Below are positions 25,884 through 34,838 of a stretch of DNA of 64,000 bases, one piece after another. Within the stretch, counting starts at the first letter, position 1. Each line of letters opens with the position of its first letter. The stretch spans positions 22,725 to 86,724 of the forward strand of contig NZ_JAIZDB010000011.1 in assembly GCF_029533155.1 (NCBI RefSeq), given 5' to 3'. The notes beneath the pieces are model-generated. The model saw nothing but the letters and a program-made list of their open reading frames with translations. It was not told the origin of the DNA and did no database searches. A program made the translations under genes and the position numbers. Origin of the DNA: Psychrobacillus antarcticus. Its GTDB lineage: Bacteria; Bacillota; Bacilli; Bacillales_A; Planococcaceae.

Positions 25884-27362
25884 ATGTCAGAAAATCAAAA
25901 CAACAATAAATTAACAACTGCAGCGGGCGCGCCAGTAGTAGATAACCAAAACTCGCAAACAGCTGGACCACGTGGACCAGTATTATTACAAGATGTGTGG
26001 TTATTAGAAAAACTAGCAAACTTTAATAGAGAAGTAATTCCAGAGCGTCGTATGCATGCTAAAGGTTCAGGTGCATATGGTAAATTTACTGTAACTCATG
26101 ATATTACTCAATATACGTCAGCTGCTCTATTCTCTGAAATTGGTAAAGAAACAGAAATGTTCGTACGTTTCTCAACAGTAGCAGGTGAGCGTGGAGCAGC
26201 AGATGCTGAACGTGATATCCGTGGATTCTCTATGCGTTTCTATACAGAGCAAGGTAACTGGGATCTAGTTGGTAACAACACTCCAGTATTCTTCTTCCGT
26301 GATCCACTACAATTCCCTGATTTAAACCATGCTATTAAACGCGATCCACGTACTGGTATGCGTAGCGCTAATAGCAACTGGGATTTCTGGACATTATTAC
26401 CTGAAGCACTTCACCAAGTGACAATCGTAATGAGTGACAGAGGTCTTCCAAAATCTTACCGTACAATGCACGGTTTCGGTAGCCATACATTCAGTATGAT
26501 CAACGCTAACAATGAACGTGTTTGGGTAAAATTCCATATGCGCTCTCAACAAGGTATTGAAAACTTAACTGATCAAGAAGCAGTTGAAGTGGTAGGAGTT
26601 GACCGTGAGAGTTCTCAACGTGACCTTTACGGTAATATCGAAGAAGGCAACTTCCCTAAATGGAAAATGTTTATTCAAGTAATGACAGAAGAGCAAGCTA
26701 ATAATATGCCTTACAACCCATTCGATTTAACAAAAGTTTGGTATAAAAAAGACTTCCCACTAATCGAAGTTGGAGAGTGGGAACTTAACCGTAATCCAGA
26801 AAACTATTTTGCTGAAGTAGAGCAAGCTGCTTTTGCACCTTCTAATGTTGTTCCTGGCATTAGCTTCTCTCCAGACAAAATGTTACAAGCACGTTTATTC
26901 TCATATGCAGATGCTCAACGTTACCGTTTAGGTGTTAACCACCACCAAATTCCGGTTAACTCACCAAAATGTCCGGTACACTCTTTCCATAGAGATGGTG
27001 CTATGCGTGTAGATGGTAACTTAGGTGGAACAATACCTTATGAGCCAAATAGTTATGGACAATGGAAAGAACAACCTCAATTTAAAGAGCCTCGTTTAGC
27101 ACTTCAAGGGGACGCTGGCATTTGGGATTTCCGTGAAGATGATGATAACTATTATGAGCAACCTGGTAAACTATTCAATCTGATGACACCTGAAAAACAA
27201 CAAGTGTTATTCGAAAACACTGCTCGTAACATGGATGGAGTAGAAGAATTTATCAAAGTTCGTCACATCATTCATTGCTACAAAGCTGATCCTGCTTACG
27301 GAAAAGGCCTTGCGGATGCAATGGATATTCCATGGGGCAATATCGAAGCTGCAATGGCTTAA
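25884..27362 (+). CDS. katA: Vegetative haem catalase KatA
   Basis: Small-subunit monofunctional haem catalase, 492 aa, cytoplasmic. The active-site His is in [13 protein letters not shown] and the Asn in [15 protein letters not shown]; the proximal haem Tyr is in [14 protein letters not shown]. It lacks the extra C-terminal flavodoxin-like domain of the KatE in this window. The ATG follows AGGAGG. A PerR-type box at the promoter predicts induction by hydrogen peroxide, as for B. subtilis katA. A terminator follows. Confidence 0.96.
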   Translation: MSENQNNNKLTTAAGAPVVDNQNSQTAGPRGPVLLQDVWLLEKLANFNREVIPERRMHAKGSGAYGKFTVTHDITQYTSAALFSEIGKETEMFVRFSTVAGERGAADAERDIRGFSMRFYTEQGNWDLVGNNTPVFFFRDPLQFPDLNHAIKRDPRTGMRSANSNWDFWTLLPEALHQVTIVMSDRGLPKSYRTMHGFGSHTFSMINANNERVWVKFHMRSQQGIENLTDQEAVEVVGVDRESSQRDLYGNIEEGNFPKWKMFIQVMTEEQANNMPYNPFDLTKVWYKKDFPLIEVGEWELNRNPENYFAEVEQAAFAPSNVVPGISFSPDKMLQARLFSYADAQRYRLGVNHHQIPVNSPKCPVHSFHRDGAMRVDGNLGGTIPYEPNSYGQWKEQPQFKEPRLALQGDAGIWDFREDDDNYYEQPGKLFNLMTPEKQQVLFENTARNMDGVEEFIKVRHIIHCYKADPAYGKGLADAMDIPWGNIEAAMA

Positions 27363-27375
27363 TGTGAAAGTTAGT

Positions 27376-27417
27376 GTGGCTAGTCGTAACTAAATGTTGC
27401 GTCTAGCCACTTTTTTA
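27376..27417 (+). terminator. Terminator of katA
   Basis: GTGGCTAG/CTAGCCAC stem followed by TTTTTTATTTT. Confidence 0.85.
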
Positions 27418-27498
27418 TTTTCCATTTTTACTCATTAAGACATAAAAAAACCGGGCAAAAGACGGCCGGTCCTTTAATAACAAAACGTAGATATACCA

Positions 27499-27621
27499 TT
27501 GATTTCCGCTCCGAGCAGACGCTTTCCGTGGGCACGGCTTCAGCCGCTTCCCTCGCTTACGCTCAGTCCAGGGTCTTCAGCTCGTACTGTCCCACCGGAG
27601 TCGCCGCTCTGCGCTCCAATC
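27499..27621 (+). repeat. Dispersed repeat with short inverted ends, copy 1
   Basis: A GC-rich 123-bp block in an AT-rich gap. It runs from TTGATTTCCGCTCC to GCGCTCCAATC, and its ends are imperfect inverted repeats (GATTnnnGCnCnGAGC). I recognise the type from many Bacillaceae and Planococcaceae genomes, where similar blocks recur between genes. A partner in the opposite orientation lies at 27856-27993. No protein is encoded. Confidence 0.75.
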
Positions 27622-27650
27622 AGTTAGAACCACTTTATATAATTGGATAT

Positions 27651-27680
27651 AAAACCACCTAAATATAGGTGGTTTTTCTT
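27651..27680 (+). terminator. Hairpin between the two inverted repeats
   Basis: AAAACCACCT/AGGTGGTTTT, 6-base loop, then TTCTT. No gene precedes it apart from katA, already terminated upstream, so it may belong to an unseen small transcript or be a relic. Confidence 0.5.
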
Positions 27681-27855
27681 AAAATTAGTCAGGGTGAAAG
27701 GAACTCCGATCAAAGTAAATCCACTTTCTTCTTTCCTAATAAATTAGTATTCATAACCGAGCGGAAGATTCTATCCCTACATTAACTTGAACTACTCTTA
27801 TCATCTAAGCGATATGCTATGCAATATCGTAAAATTTAGTATCACTCACTTAATT

Positions 27856-27993
27856 GATTGGAGTGTAAGGTGGCGACTCCAGTGGAGGCCAACAGGATGT
27901 TGGTCACGAAGGCTTAGCCACACGACGTGGCGCCCTTAGCCTTCGGTCCTTATAAGCATTACAAAGGAAAGCGTCCACCTGAAACGGAAATCA
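27856..27993 (-). repeat. Dispersed repeat, copy 2 (inverted, different core)
   Basis: Read on the minus strand it begins TGATTTCCG and continues GACGCTTTCC, and it ends GGAGTCGCC to CTCCAATC, matching the ends of copy 1. The centre differs: here it contains a long imperfect hairpin (CGAAGGCTAAG with CTAAGCCTTCG). Shared ends with exchanged centres suggest a modular family. Confidence 0.7.
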
Positions 27994-28069
27994 GTAGTAT
28001 TAATCATTCTTTTCATTCCATAAACTCAGTGTTCACGCTACATTTTTACATACTTTCTGACCATTAAAA

Positions 28070-28095
28070 AAAGAGTAGCAATTAAGCTACTCTTT
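28070..28095 (-). terminator. Terminator of the ABC transporter operon
   Basis: AAAGAGTAGC/GCTACTCTTT, ten perfect pairs, then TTTTT on the minus strand. Confidence 0.9.
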
Positions 28096-28102
28096 TACTT
28101 AT

Positions 28103-28909
28103 TTAAGATGATAATAACGTTCGGTCACTTGTTAATTTTTGACCTCTAATTCGTTGGAATTCTTCCATCAGCTTTTCAATAGTTAAATCTTTCTTTTCTT
28201 CTTCTCCAACTTCCAAAATTATTTGACCCTTATCCATCATGATCAAACGATTACCTAAATCTAAAGCTTGTTGCATATTATGAGTTACCATTAGAGTAGT
28301 AAGATTATCTTTTTTGACGAGTCTTTCGGTCAAATTTGTTATTAGTTCCGCACGAGAAGGATCGAGTGCAGCAGTATGCTCATCTAATAATAAAATAGAC
28401 GGTTGTGTAAAAGTAGCCATTAACAAAGATAATGCCTGTCTCTCTCCACCAGAAAGTAGTCCTACTTTAGCAGTTAAGCGATTTTCAAGATTAAGATGTA
28501 GGCTTTCCAGTGAGTGAAGGAAAAATTCTTTTCTTTGTTTATCTACGCCAACTCTCAGACTCCTTTTTTTATTTCTAGAGTAGGCAATTGCTAAGTTTTC
28601 TTCGATCGTCATTGTTGGTGCCGTACCAGACATTGGATCTTGAAACACTCTACCGATAAACTTAGATCGTTTAAATTCAGGGAGTTTTGTAACATCATTG
28701 CCATTTATTAATATTTGACCAAAGTCAGGAGATAATGCCCCGGAAACCATATTTAACATGGTAGATTTACCAGCACCATTACTCCCGATAACTGTTACAA
28801 AATCACCGATATTTAATTCTAAATTTATGCGATCTAATGCAATTTTCTCATCAGCAGTACCCTCATTGAAAATCTTGTTGATATCATTTAATTTAAGCAA
28901 GGTTTTCAC
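28103..28909 (-). CDS. ABC transporter ATP-binding protein (COG1101/TrpZ-like)
   Basis: ATPase subunit of a three-gene importer, 268 aa. Walker A is GSNGAGKST, the signature is LLSGGERQALS, and Walker B is ILLLDEHTAALDP with the H-loop in VTHNMQQAL. The set of binding protein (pfam04392), permease (COG4120) and this ATPase is the uncharacterised class to which the putative tryptophan transporter TrpXYZ belongs. It overlaps the permease gene by 17 bases. No T-box or other amino-acid-specific leader is visible, so substrate assignment stays open. Confidence 0.9.
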   Translation of the reverse strand: MKTLLKLNDINKIFNEGTADEKIALDRINLELNIGDFVTVIGSNGAGKSTMLNMVSGALSPDFGQILINGNDVTKLPEFKRSKFIGRVFQDPMSGTAPTMTIEENLAIAYSRNKKRSLRVGVDKQRKEFFLHSLESLHLNLENRLTAKVGLLSGGERQALSLLMATFTQPSILLLDEHTAALDPSRAELITNLTERLVKKDNLTTLMVTHNMQQALDLGNRLIMMDKGQIILEVGEEEKKDLTIEKLMEEFQRIRGQKLTSDRTLLSS

Positions 28910-29930
28910 TCTCCTTACTCTTATTTAGAGCTAGCACTTCAGATTCACGCAATGCGTGCCGTTTTGCTTTCCTACCTTTTTCACGACGTTTTTCAAAAAA
29001 CTGAGGTAAAATTAGCGCTACAATTACAATGAATGCTGTAATGAGCTTCATATCTCCCGCATCCAAAAATTCTACTCGAAGTGCCAAAGCTAAAACGATA
29101 CGATATATAATAGCACCTACGATTACTGCAAGGGTTGTTCTAACAATTGTTTTCGTACCGAAAATTGCTTCTCCAATAATGACAGATGCAAGTCCGATTA
29201 CAATCATCCCTATACCTAATCCAATATCAGCAGCTTTCGTATATTGAGCAATCAAAGCACCAGAAAATGCAACGAGTGCATTGGAAAGGCCTAATCCTAG
29301 AATGACAAGTGTATCTGTATTTGCCGAAAAGCTACGAATCATTTTCTTGTTGTCTCCGGTAGCACGGATTGCCAAGCCAACTTCTGTTTTTAAGAACCAA
29401 TCAAAAATCAATTTTATAATAATAATCAAAATAGCAACAATTACTACAGTTCCCCATGTCTTTGGAACATATTGAACGCCCATAGATGTGAAGAAACCAT
29501 TAATAACCTCATCTATCCCTAAATTTCCCCACCAGCTGAAGAACTGGCTAAATATAGTTCCTTCATTCATTAATGGGATATTCGGTCTTCCTACAGAATT
29601 CTCAATCGTAAAGCCCATAATTCGTAAATTAATAGAATACAAAGCAATCATCATTAATATCCCAGAAAGTAACGGATTAATCTTCCCTTTTGTGTGTAAT
29701 AGTCCTGTCATACAACCAGCTAGAAATCCAGCAATTATTGCTACTAATGTTGCAATTGCAGGATGATAACCAAGTACAATCATTGCCGCAGCAGTACCAG
29801 CTCCAGTAACAAAGCTTCCATCCACCGTTAAATCTGGAAAATCTAACACTCGGAATGTCAAATAGACACCGAGTGCCATAAGTGCATATATAAATCCTTG
29901 TTCAACTGAGCCAAAGATTGCTGTAAACAT
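28893..29930 (-). CDS. ABC transporter permease (COG4120/TrpY-like)
   Basis: Membrane subunit, 345 aa, with about eight to nine hydrophobic segments and a very basic C-terminal tail (EKRREKGRKAKRHALRESE). The N-terminal VYLTFRVLDFPDLTVDGSF segment is typical of the branched-chain-amino-acid-type permease family that includes COG4120. It overlaps the ATPase gene at its 3' end and starts 18 bases after the binding-protein stop, behind TAGGAG. It acts in the cytoplasmic membrane with the two neighbouring subunits. Confidence 0.9.
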   Translation of the reverse strand: MFTAIFGSVEQGFIYALMALGVYLTFRVLDFPDLTVDGSFVTGAGTAAAMIVLGYHPAIATLVAIIAGFLAGCMTGLLHTKGKINPLLSGILMMIALYSINLRIMGFTIENSVGRPNIPLMNEGTIFSQFFSWWGNLGIDEVINGFFTSMGVQYVPKTWGTVVIVAILIIIIKLIFDWFLKTEVGLAIRATGDNKKMIRSFSANTDTLVILGLGLSNALVAFSGALIAQYTKAADIGLGIGMIVIGLASVIIGEAIFGTKTIVRTTLAVIVGAIIYRIVLALALRVEFLDAGDMKLITAFIVIVALILPQFFEKRREKGRKAKRHALRESEVLALNKSKESENLA

Positions 29931-29948
29931 AAAACATCAAACTCCTAT

Positions 29949-30941
29949 CTATTCCACAAATTCTGATTCCCATTCATCTTTTACTTCAATTCCAAGGGCA
30001 TCAACAGTATCTTTGTTCAAAACGAATTTTAAATTTTGTGGATATTGAACGGGTAATTCCGCAGGTGTGCTTTCACCTTTTAAGATTTTAACAGCCATTT
30101 CACCAGCTTCATAGCCGATATCATAAAATTCAAAGCCATACGCACCTAAGCCACCACGTTTTACGGAATCGAACTCCGCTACCATCATTGGAAGTTTATG
30201 TTCGTTGGCAACATCTATAACAGATTCAAGTGCATTAACTACCGTATTATCCGTTATAATATATATCGAATCTACTTTTCCTATTAAAGATTCAGTAGCT
30301 TGCTTAACTTCAGCAGATGTTGAAACAGAAGCTTCTACAACATTTAGCCCAACTTTAGCCATTTCTTCTTTTACTGCATCTACAGAAGAACGTGAATTTG
30401 CCTCGCCTGCATTAAATACCATCCCAACATTTTTTAATCCTAACTCATTCTTCATATAAGCAACGGTATTTGGAATAGCTTCGGGGTGTGTATCAACTGT
30501 CCCTGTTACATTTCCACCTGGGCTTTCCATAGAATCTACAAGTTCAGCATCAACAGCGTTTGTTACCGAAGTAAATACAATCGGAATATCTTCAGTTAAC
30601 GCCGTAACTGCTTGTGCACTAGGTGTCGAGTTAGCAAATATTAAATCTACTCCTGAGCTTACTAGATTATTAGCAATCGTCGAATTTAAACTATTATCAT
30701 TTTGAGCGTTTTGATATTCATATTCGACCTCAAGTCCTGCATCCTCAATTGCTTTTTGGAATCCTTCATAAGCTGCATTCAACGATGGATGTTCTACAAT
30801 TTGTGTTACACCAATGGTAAATGTTTTTGTATCCTCTGACTTCGTACTATTTGTTGAAGCAGTTTCATCTGCACCACATGCTGCTAATAGTAAAACAGCA
30901 GCTGATAATACCGTAGCAAATTTCTTCTTTGTACTCTTCAT
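29949..30941 (-). CDS. ABC transporter substrate-binding lipoprotein (pfam04392/TrpX-like)
   Basis: A 330-aa lipoprotein with signal peptide and lipobox (SAAVLLLAACGADE; lipid Cys at residue 22). The mature part has the two-domain pattern of the ABC_sub_bind family: FTIGVTQIVEHPSLNAAYEGF, then DLIFANSTPSAQAVTALT, IPIVFTSVTNAV and VGMVFNAGEANS. First gene of the operon, divergent from the EAL-GGDEF gene, behind GGGGG. The ligand may be an aromatic amino acid or related compound; sequence alone does not decide. Confidence 0.92.
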   Translation of the reverse strand: MKSTKKKFATVLSAAVLLLAACGADETASTNSTKSEDTKTFTIGVTQIVEHPSLNAAYEGFQKAIEDAGLEVEYEYQNAQNDNSLNSTIANNLVSSGVDLIFANSTPSAQAVTALTEDIPIVFTSVTNAVDAELVDSMESPGGNVTGTVDTHPEAIPNTVAYMKNELGLKNVGMVFNAGEANSRSSVDAVKEEMAKVGLNVVEASVSTSAEVKQATESLIGKVDSIYIITDNTVVNALESVIDVANEHKLPMMVAEFDSVKRGGLGAYGFEFYDIGYEAGEMAVKILKGESTPAELPVQYPQNLKFVLNKDTVDALGIEVKDEWESEFVE

Positions 30942-31192
30942 CTTTAATAACCCCCATTTTACATTTGACGCATCAGCGATTCAACTCGCTAAAGCATTAA
31001 GATAAAGCAATATTACACTGAATATGCATAATAGTCAACAACATTACGACTTATTCAATTACTTTTATTCGAAATTTTCAGCATTCATTTGGAGACCATT
31101 ACAATTTCTTAACATAGAAATAATATGTAGGAGACATTTTTGTTTTAAAATATAAGTTAGGATATATTGTTTTATTTTAGGGGGATTATAGA

Positions 31193-32941
31193 ATGGCAAT
31201 TTTAGAAAATGATTATCACAATCTATTTAGCTATATATTAGAAGAAAAATCGATAGAAACAGTATTTCAACCAATTATTTCATTACAAACTGGGCAAATA
31301 TATGGTTATGAAGCATTAACTAGAGGACCTATAAATACAGTGTTACATAATCCAGAAAATTTATTTGATTATGCTTTAAAGACTGGAAAACTGTGGGAGC
31401 TTGAAAATGTTTGTAGGGCAAATGCACTGAAATGTGCATATGAATTACAAGCGGAAGGAAAACTTTTCCTAAATGTAAATCCCAATATTATGAATGACCC
31501 GAAATTTAAACAAGGTTTTACAAAAGAATTTTTGTCTATTTTTAACATGGATTCAGATTCTATTGTTTTTGAAATCACTGAACGTGAGGCTATAAACAAT
31601 TTAAAGGATTTCATTAATACGATTGATCATTATAAAAGACAATTTTATCAAATAGCAATTGACGATGTAGGTTCTGGATATTCTGGACTAAATATAATTA
31701 CTGATGTACGCCCACATTTCATGAAATTAGACATGAAACTAATCCGTAATATTAATAAGGATAGAACCAAACAATTACTCGTTAGAAGTTTGTGTGAATT
31801 TGCTAATTATTCTCAAATACATATTATTGCAGAGGGCATCGAAACAATAGAGGAATTAAATACGCTCATTGATATAGGAGTGCATTTCGGCCAAGGCTAT
31901 TATATTCAAAAGCCAAATCCAAAGTTATTTCCAATCAGTGGTGAGTTGATAGATATTATCAAAAAAGAAAATAACCGACAAAACAGTATGGTTTCTAATC
32001 GTTTAACCGACACAACTATTGAGCATATCGCTACTCCCCTACATCTGATTTCGAGTGATTTGCCTATTTCCAAAGTTAGTAAATTAATGGAATCTAATGA
32101 TTCCTTACCTGGATTTTGTATTAAAGAAAACAATAAGTTAATTGGCGTAATTACAAGAAATAAACTTCATTTGAAATTCAGTGGTCCCTATGGGTACAGT
32201 TTATACAATAAAAAGCCAATTTCTGCAATTATGAGCAGACAATTTATGAAAGTAGACGCCGGAACACCAATAGACGTTGTTGCTAAAATTGCTATGAAAC
32301 GAGATCCATTACACTTATATGATTTCATCACAATTACGAAAGAAGAACATTATTTTGGCATTGTGACGGTCAAGGATTTATTGGAAAAAAGTATGCAGCT
32401 AGAAATAGACTATGCAAAACATTTAAATCCACTGACAGAATTACCAGGGAATATTATTATTGAACAGCAACTTCAAAAATGTATTGAAGCAACGAACGAC
32501 CTTATTGTTCTATACTTAGATATTGATAATTTTAAACCATACAATGATGTATATGGATTCGAAAAGGGAGATAAGGTAATTATGGATCTCGCAAGGATAT
32601 TAGAGGTCGTCTGCCCTACGGATAGATTCATCGGTCATATTGGCGGAGATGACTTCATTCTAATTACAGATTTAGCAAGTAGTAAAGAAATGTGTGAAGA
32701 GATTATAGAACAGTTCAATCAAGCCATTGAAAATTATTACTATGCAAACGATTATACAAAAGGACATATCGTTGCTAAAAATAGGCACGGAATAGAAGAA
32801 CAATATCCTCTATTAACTATTTCCATAGCAGGATTAACCAATCGAGAATCTCAAACAATTTATGAACTGTCCGAAAATGCAACAAAAGTAAAAAAACAAT
32901 GCAAGCAGCTTATGGGGAGTAATTATTTAATACAGTATTAA
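31193..32941 (+). CDS. EAL - CBS pair - GGDEF cyclic-di-GMP protein
   Basis: A 582-aa soluble protein in an unusual order. An EAL phosphodiesterase domain comes first (about 15-245: YEALTRG, LNVNPNIM, FEITERE, IDDVGSGYSGL, MKLDMKLI, AEGIE, QGYYIQKP), with nearly all metal and catalytic residues kept. It is followed by two CBS motifs (about 270-400) and a C-terminal GGDEF-like domain whose motif reads GGDDF. It probably degrades c-di-GMP, with the CBS pair sensing adenylates and the GGDEF part possibly binding GTP. No signal or membrane segment is present. It is divergent from the ABC transporter and monocistronic. Confidence 0.92.
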   Translation: MAILENDYHNLFSYILEEKSIETVFQPIISLQTGQIYGYEALTRGPINTVLHNPENLFDYALKTGKLWELENVCRANALKCAYELQAEGKLFLNVNPNIMNDPKFKQGFTKEFLSIFNMDSDSIVFEITEREAINNLKDFINTIDHYKRQFYQIAIDDVGSGYSGLNIITDVRPHFMKLDMKLIRNINKDRTKQLLVRSLCEFANYSQIHIIAEGIETIEELNTLIDIGVHFGQGYYIQKPNPKLFPISGELIDIIKKENNRQNSMVSNRLTDTTIEHIATPLHLISSDLPISKVSKLMESNDSLPGFCIKENNKLIGVITRNKLHLKFSGPYGYSLYNKKPISAIMSRQFMKVDAGTPIDVVAKIAMKRDPLHLYDFITITKEEHYFGIVTVKDLLEKSMQLEIDYAKHLNPLTELPGNIIIEQQLQKCIEATNDLIVLYLDIDNFKPYNDVYGFEKGDKVIMDLARILEVVCPTDRFIGHIGGDDFILITDLASSKEMCEEIIEQFNQAIENYYYANDYTKGHIVAKNRHGIEEQYPLLTISIAGLTNRESQTIYELSENATKVKKQCKQLMGSNYLIQY

Positions 32942-33044
32942 CTAGTCGTGAAATAAACAATGAGTGAAGTGAACCCCCCCCAACTGATTATTTTGAAATT
33001 TATGCTATGATTAAGCTAATAATTCACTATTAGGAGGTCCATGC

Positions 33045-33194
33045 ATGACTACCGTAATTATTATTGGTATTTTTATATTCCTAATTATATTAGGCCTCAC
33101 CATTTTCACGATCAATAAAGGCTACGCATTTAAGCACACAATTGACGAAATACCTGTACAAGACGACAAAAAAACGCATAGCCACAACGGCTAA
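33045..33194 (+). CDS. YtzI-like small membrane protein (49 aa)
   Basis: MTTVIIIGIFIFLIILGLTI begins a single hydrophobic helix, followed by NKGYAFKHTIDEIP and a hydrophilic tail ending HSHNG. The SKGYAYKHTID-like stretch after one helix is the hallmark of the YtzI family of Bacillus. ATG 33045 follows TAGGAGGTCC. The stop lies inside the stem of a strong terminator. The function is unknown. Confidence 0.75.
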   Translation: MTTVIIIGIFIFLIILGLTIFTINKGYAFKHTIDEIPVQDDKKTHSHNG

Positions 33195-33204
33195 TGCGTT
33201 TTTT
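33169..33204 (+). terminator. Terminator overlapping the ytzI-like stop
   Basis: AAAAAACGCATAGCC pairs with GGCTAATGCGTTTTTT with one bulged base; the T-tract is part of the right arm. Confidence 0.85.
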
Positions 33205-33373
33205 CCGTTATGAATTTTTTTCCAGGTGACTTAAATAGTATGTGTGTTAAACATTTGATTTCCCTCTTCAGCCTTAGGCATACACACTGCGGACGATAAA
33301 TGAAGTAGAAACTCTTATTATGTAGCGGAATTTCTACCATATAGTAAGTATTTACTAATAGAGAAAGCGAGGT

Positions 33374-33399
33374 GCGCTCGAAATTGTATCTTCGAGCGC
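33374..33399. repeat. Unassigned stem-loop in a non-coding gap
   Basis: GCGCTCGAA/TTCGAGCGC, nine perfect pairs with an 8-base loop, in the 33205-33452 gap, which otherwise contains no gene I can support. Confidence 0.5.
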
Positions 33400-33452
33400 T
33401 TCTTCGACAGGTAGGAAAGAATTACTTCTCCTCTTCCCAAAAGCTTTAAGAA

Positions 33453-33618
33453 TCTGTTTACTATAGTTGAAGGAGGACGACGGACAGACTAACGCCATAA
33501 ATTTATCGAAAAAACTAAGGCGGGTTGTGACTTACGTCACAACCCGCCTCTAATAAATCAGGATAATAATATAGCAGCAAATCTGTCCAAAGTTACTCCG
33601 AAAACGATACAAATTAGG
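33453..33618 (-). repeat. GGACAGAC hairpin element, copy B
   Basis: A 166-bp element oriented opposite to copy C. Inner inverted repeats GGACAGA (33482-33488) and TCTGTCC (33582-33588) bracket a perfect 13-bp hairpin with core GTGAC-TTAC-GTCAC (33519-33548). Outer arms continue as imperfect inverted repeats to both ends. Read on the minus strand it aligns with 46260-46427 through TTTGGACAGA, GCTATATtATTA, the hairpin, TTATGGC and CTGTCCGTCG. The hairpin is followed on the minus strand by TTTTTT, so it may also terminate rlmN. Confidence 0.8.
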
Positions 33619-33665
33619 TTCTTATATTAAAATGTCCTTACGTTTTTAATCGTTCATTCGAATTC

Positions 33666-34739
33666 TTAATTGCTTGCTATTACTTTATCTTTTTTAATCT
33701 GTTTACTTCTTAATTGACCACATGCAGCATCAATATCACTACCCTGCTCCATGCGAACACCACAATTAATCCCTTTGTTTTTCAGTGTTTGGAAGAAAGC
33801 ACTGATAGATTTTTCATCGCTACGCTGATATTGTCCATGCTCATCTACTGGATTATACGGGATCAGATTCACATATGACAGATGACGTTTGTTTTCTAGA
33901 AGTTTTGCAAGTTGTAGCGCTTCTTCTACATGATCATTTACATCTTTAAGAAGAATATATTCGAATGTAATCCGACGATTTTTCTTCTCTAAATAATAAT
34001 CTACCGCTGCCATTACTTTTTCAATTGGGAATGCTTTATTGATGACCATGATTTTCGTGCGAAGCTCATCATTTGGAGCATGTAAAGAAACAGCAAGATT
34101 TACTTGAAGATCCTCTTCCGCAAAATCAATGATTTTCTTAGCAAGACCACTTGTTGAAACAGTAATATGACGAGCACCAATAGAAAGTCCTTTTTGATCA
34201 TTGACAGTGTACAAGAAATTCATCAAGTTTTTATAGTTATCAAACGGCTCCCCAATACCCATTACTACGATATGGCTAACACGCTCTTCTTTTTGAATTT
34301 GGTCCAAATGGAATTGTACCTTCATAATTTGTTCCACAATTTCTCCTGCATCCAGATCGCGGCTCTTTTTAAGTAATCCACTTGCACAAAAACTACAGCC
34401 GATATTACACCCTACTTGTGTCGTAACACACACAGAAAGTCCATATTTAAATCGCATTAGTACTGTTTCGATTAAATTTCCATCATGCATTTCAAAAAGG
34501 AATTTAATTGTCCCATCTGCTGATTCTTGCTTAACACTTTCTTTTAACGTTTGTATGACAAAGTTATCTTCTAAAATTTGAAGACATTCTTTGTTTACAT
34601 TTGTCATTTCCGCAAAACTTTGTACACGTTTGATGTACAACCAGTCCCAAACCTGCTCTGCACGGAATTTCTTTTGGCCTTGTCCAAGTAGCCATTCGAT
34701 TAATTGATCTCTAGTCAGACCATATATAGATTTTTTCAT
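33666..34739 (-). CDS. rlmN: Dual-specificity rRNA/tRNA (adenine-C2) methyltransferase RlmN
   Basis: Radical-SAM enzyme, 357 aa, that methylates C2 of A2503 in 23S rRNA and A37 of some tRNAs. The 4Fe-4S cysteines are Cys111, Cys115 and Cys118 ([12 protein letters not shown]). The C-terminal methyl-carrier Cys is in AACGQL, and [12 protein letters not shown] is the SAM-binding GEP motif. ATG 34739 is preceded by a weak GAGGGC. It is monocistronic, with no classic terminator of its own; the hairpin of repeat copy B lies about 120 bases downstream. Confidence 0.96.
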   Translation of the reverse strand: MKKSIYGLTRDQLIEWLLGQGQKKFRAEQVWDWLYIKRVQSFAEMTNVNKECLQILEDNFVIQTLKESVKQESADGTIKFLFEMHDGNLIETVLMRFKYGLSVCVTTQVGCNIGCSFCASGLLKKSRDLDAGEIVEQIMKVQFHLDQIQKEERVSHIVVMGIGEPFDNYKNLMNFLYTVNDQKGLSIGARHITVSTSGLAKKIIDFAEEDLQVNLAVSLHAPNDELRTKIMVINKAFPIEKVMAAVDYYLEKKNRRITFEYILLKDVNDHVEEALQLAKLLENKRHLSYVNLIPYNPVDEHGQYQRSDEKSISAFFQTLKNKGINCGVRMEQGSDIDAACGQLRSKQIKKDKVIASN

Positions 34740-34838
34740 TAAAAGCCCTCATTTCATGCGTATACAATTTGCCTATTATACTATAGTTATTTACCCAAGA
34801 CAATTTATTATACTTGAAATAAGGTGTAAAAGAAATAT

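Noticed and set aside
30942..31192. T-box or other riboswitch in the ABC-transporter leader
   Set aside because: No T-box core and no long ordered stem-loops; only a short AGCGA/TCGCT hairpin.
32974..32981. Run of eight C before the ytzI-like gene as a phase-variation tract
   Set aside because: It lies outside coding sequence and not between recognisable promoter elements, so there is no mechanism to support.
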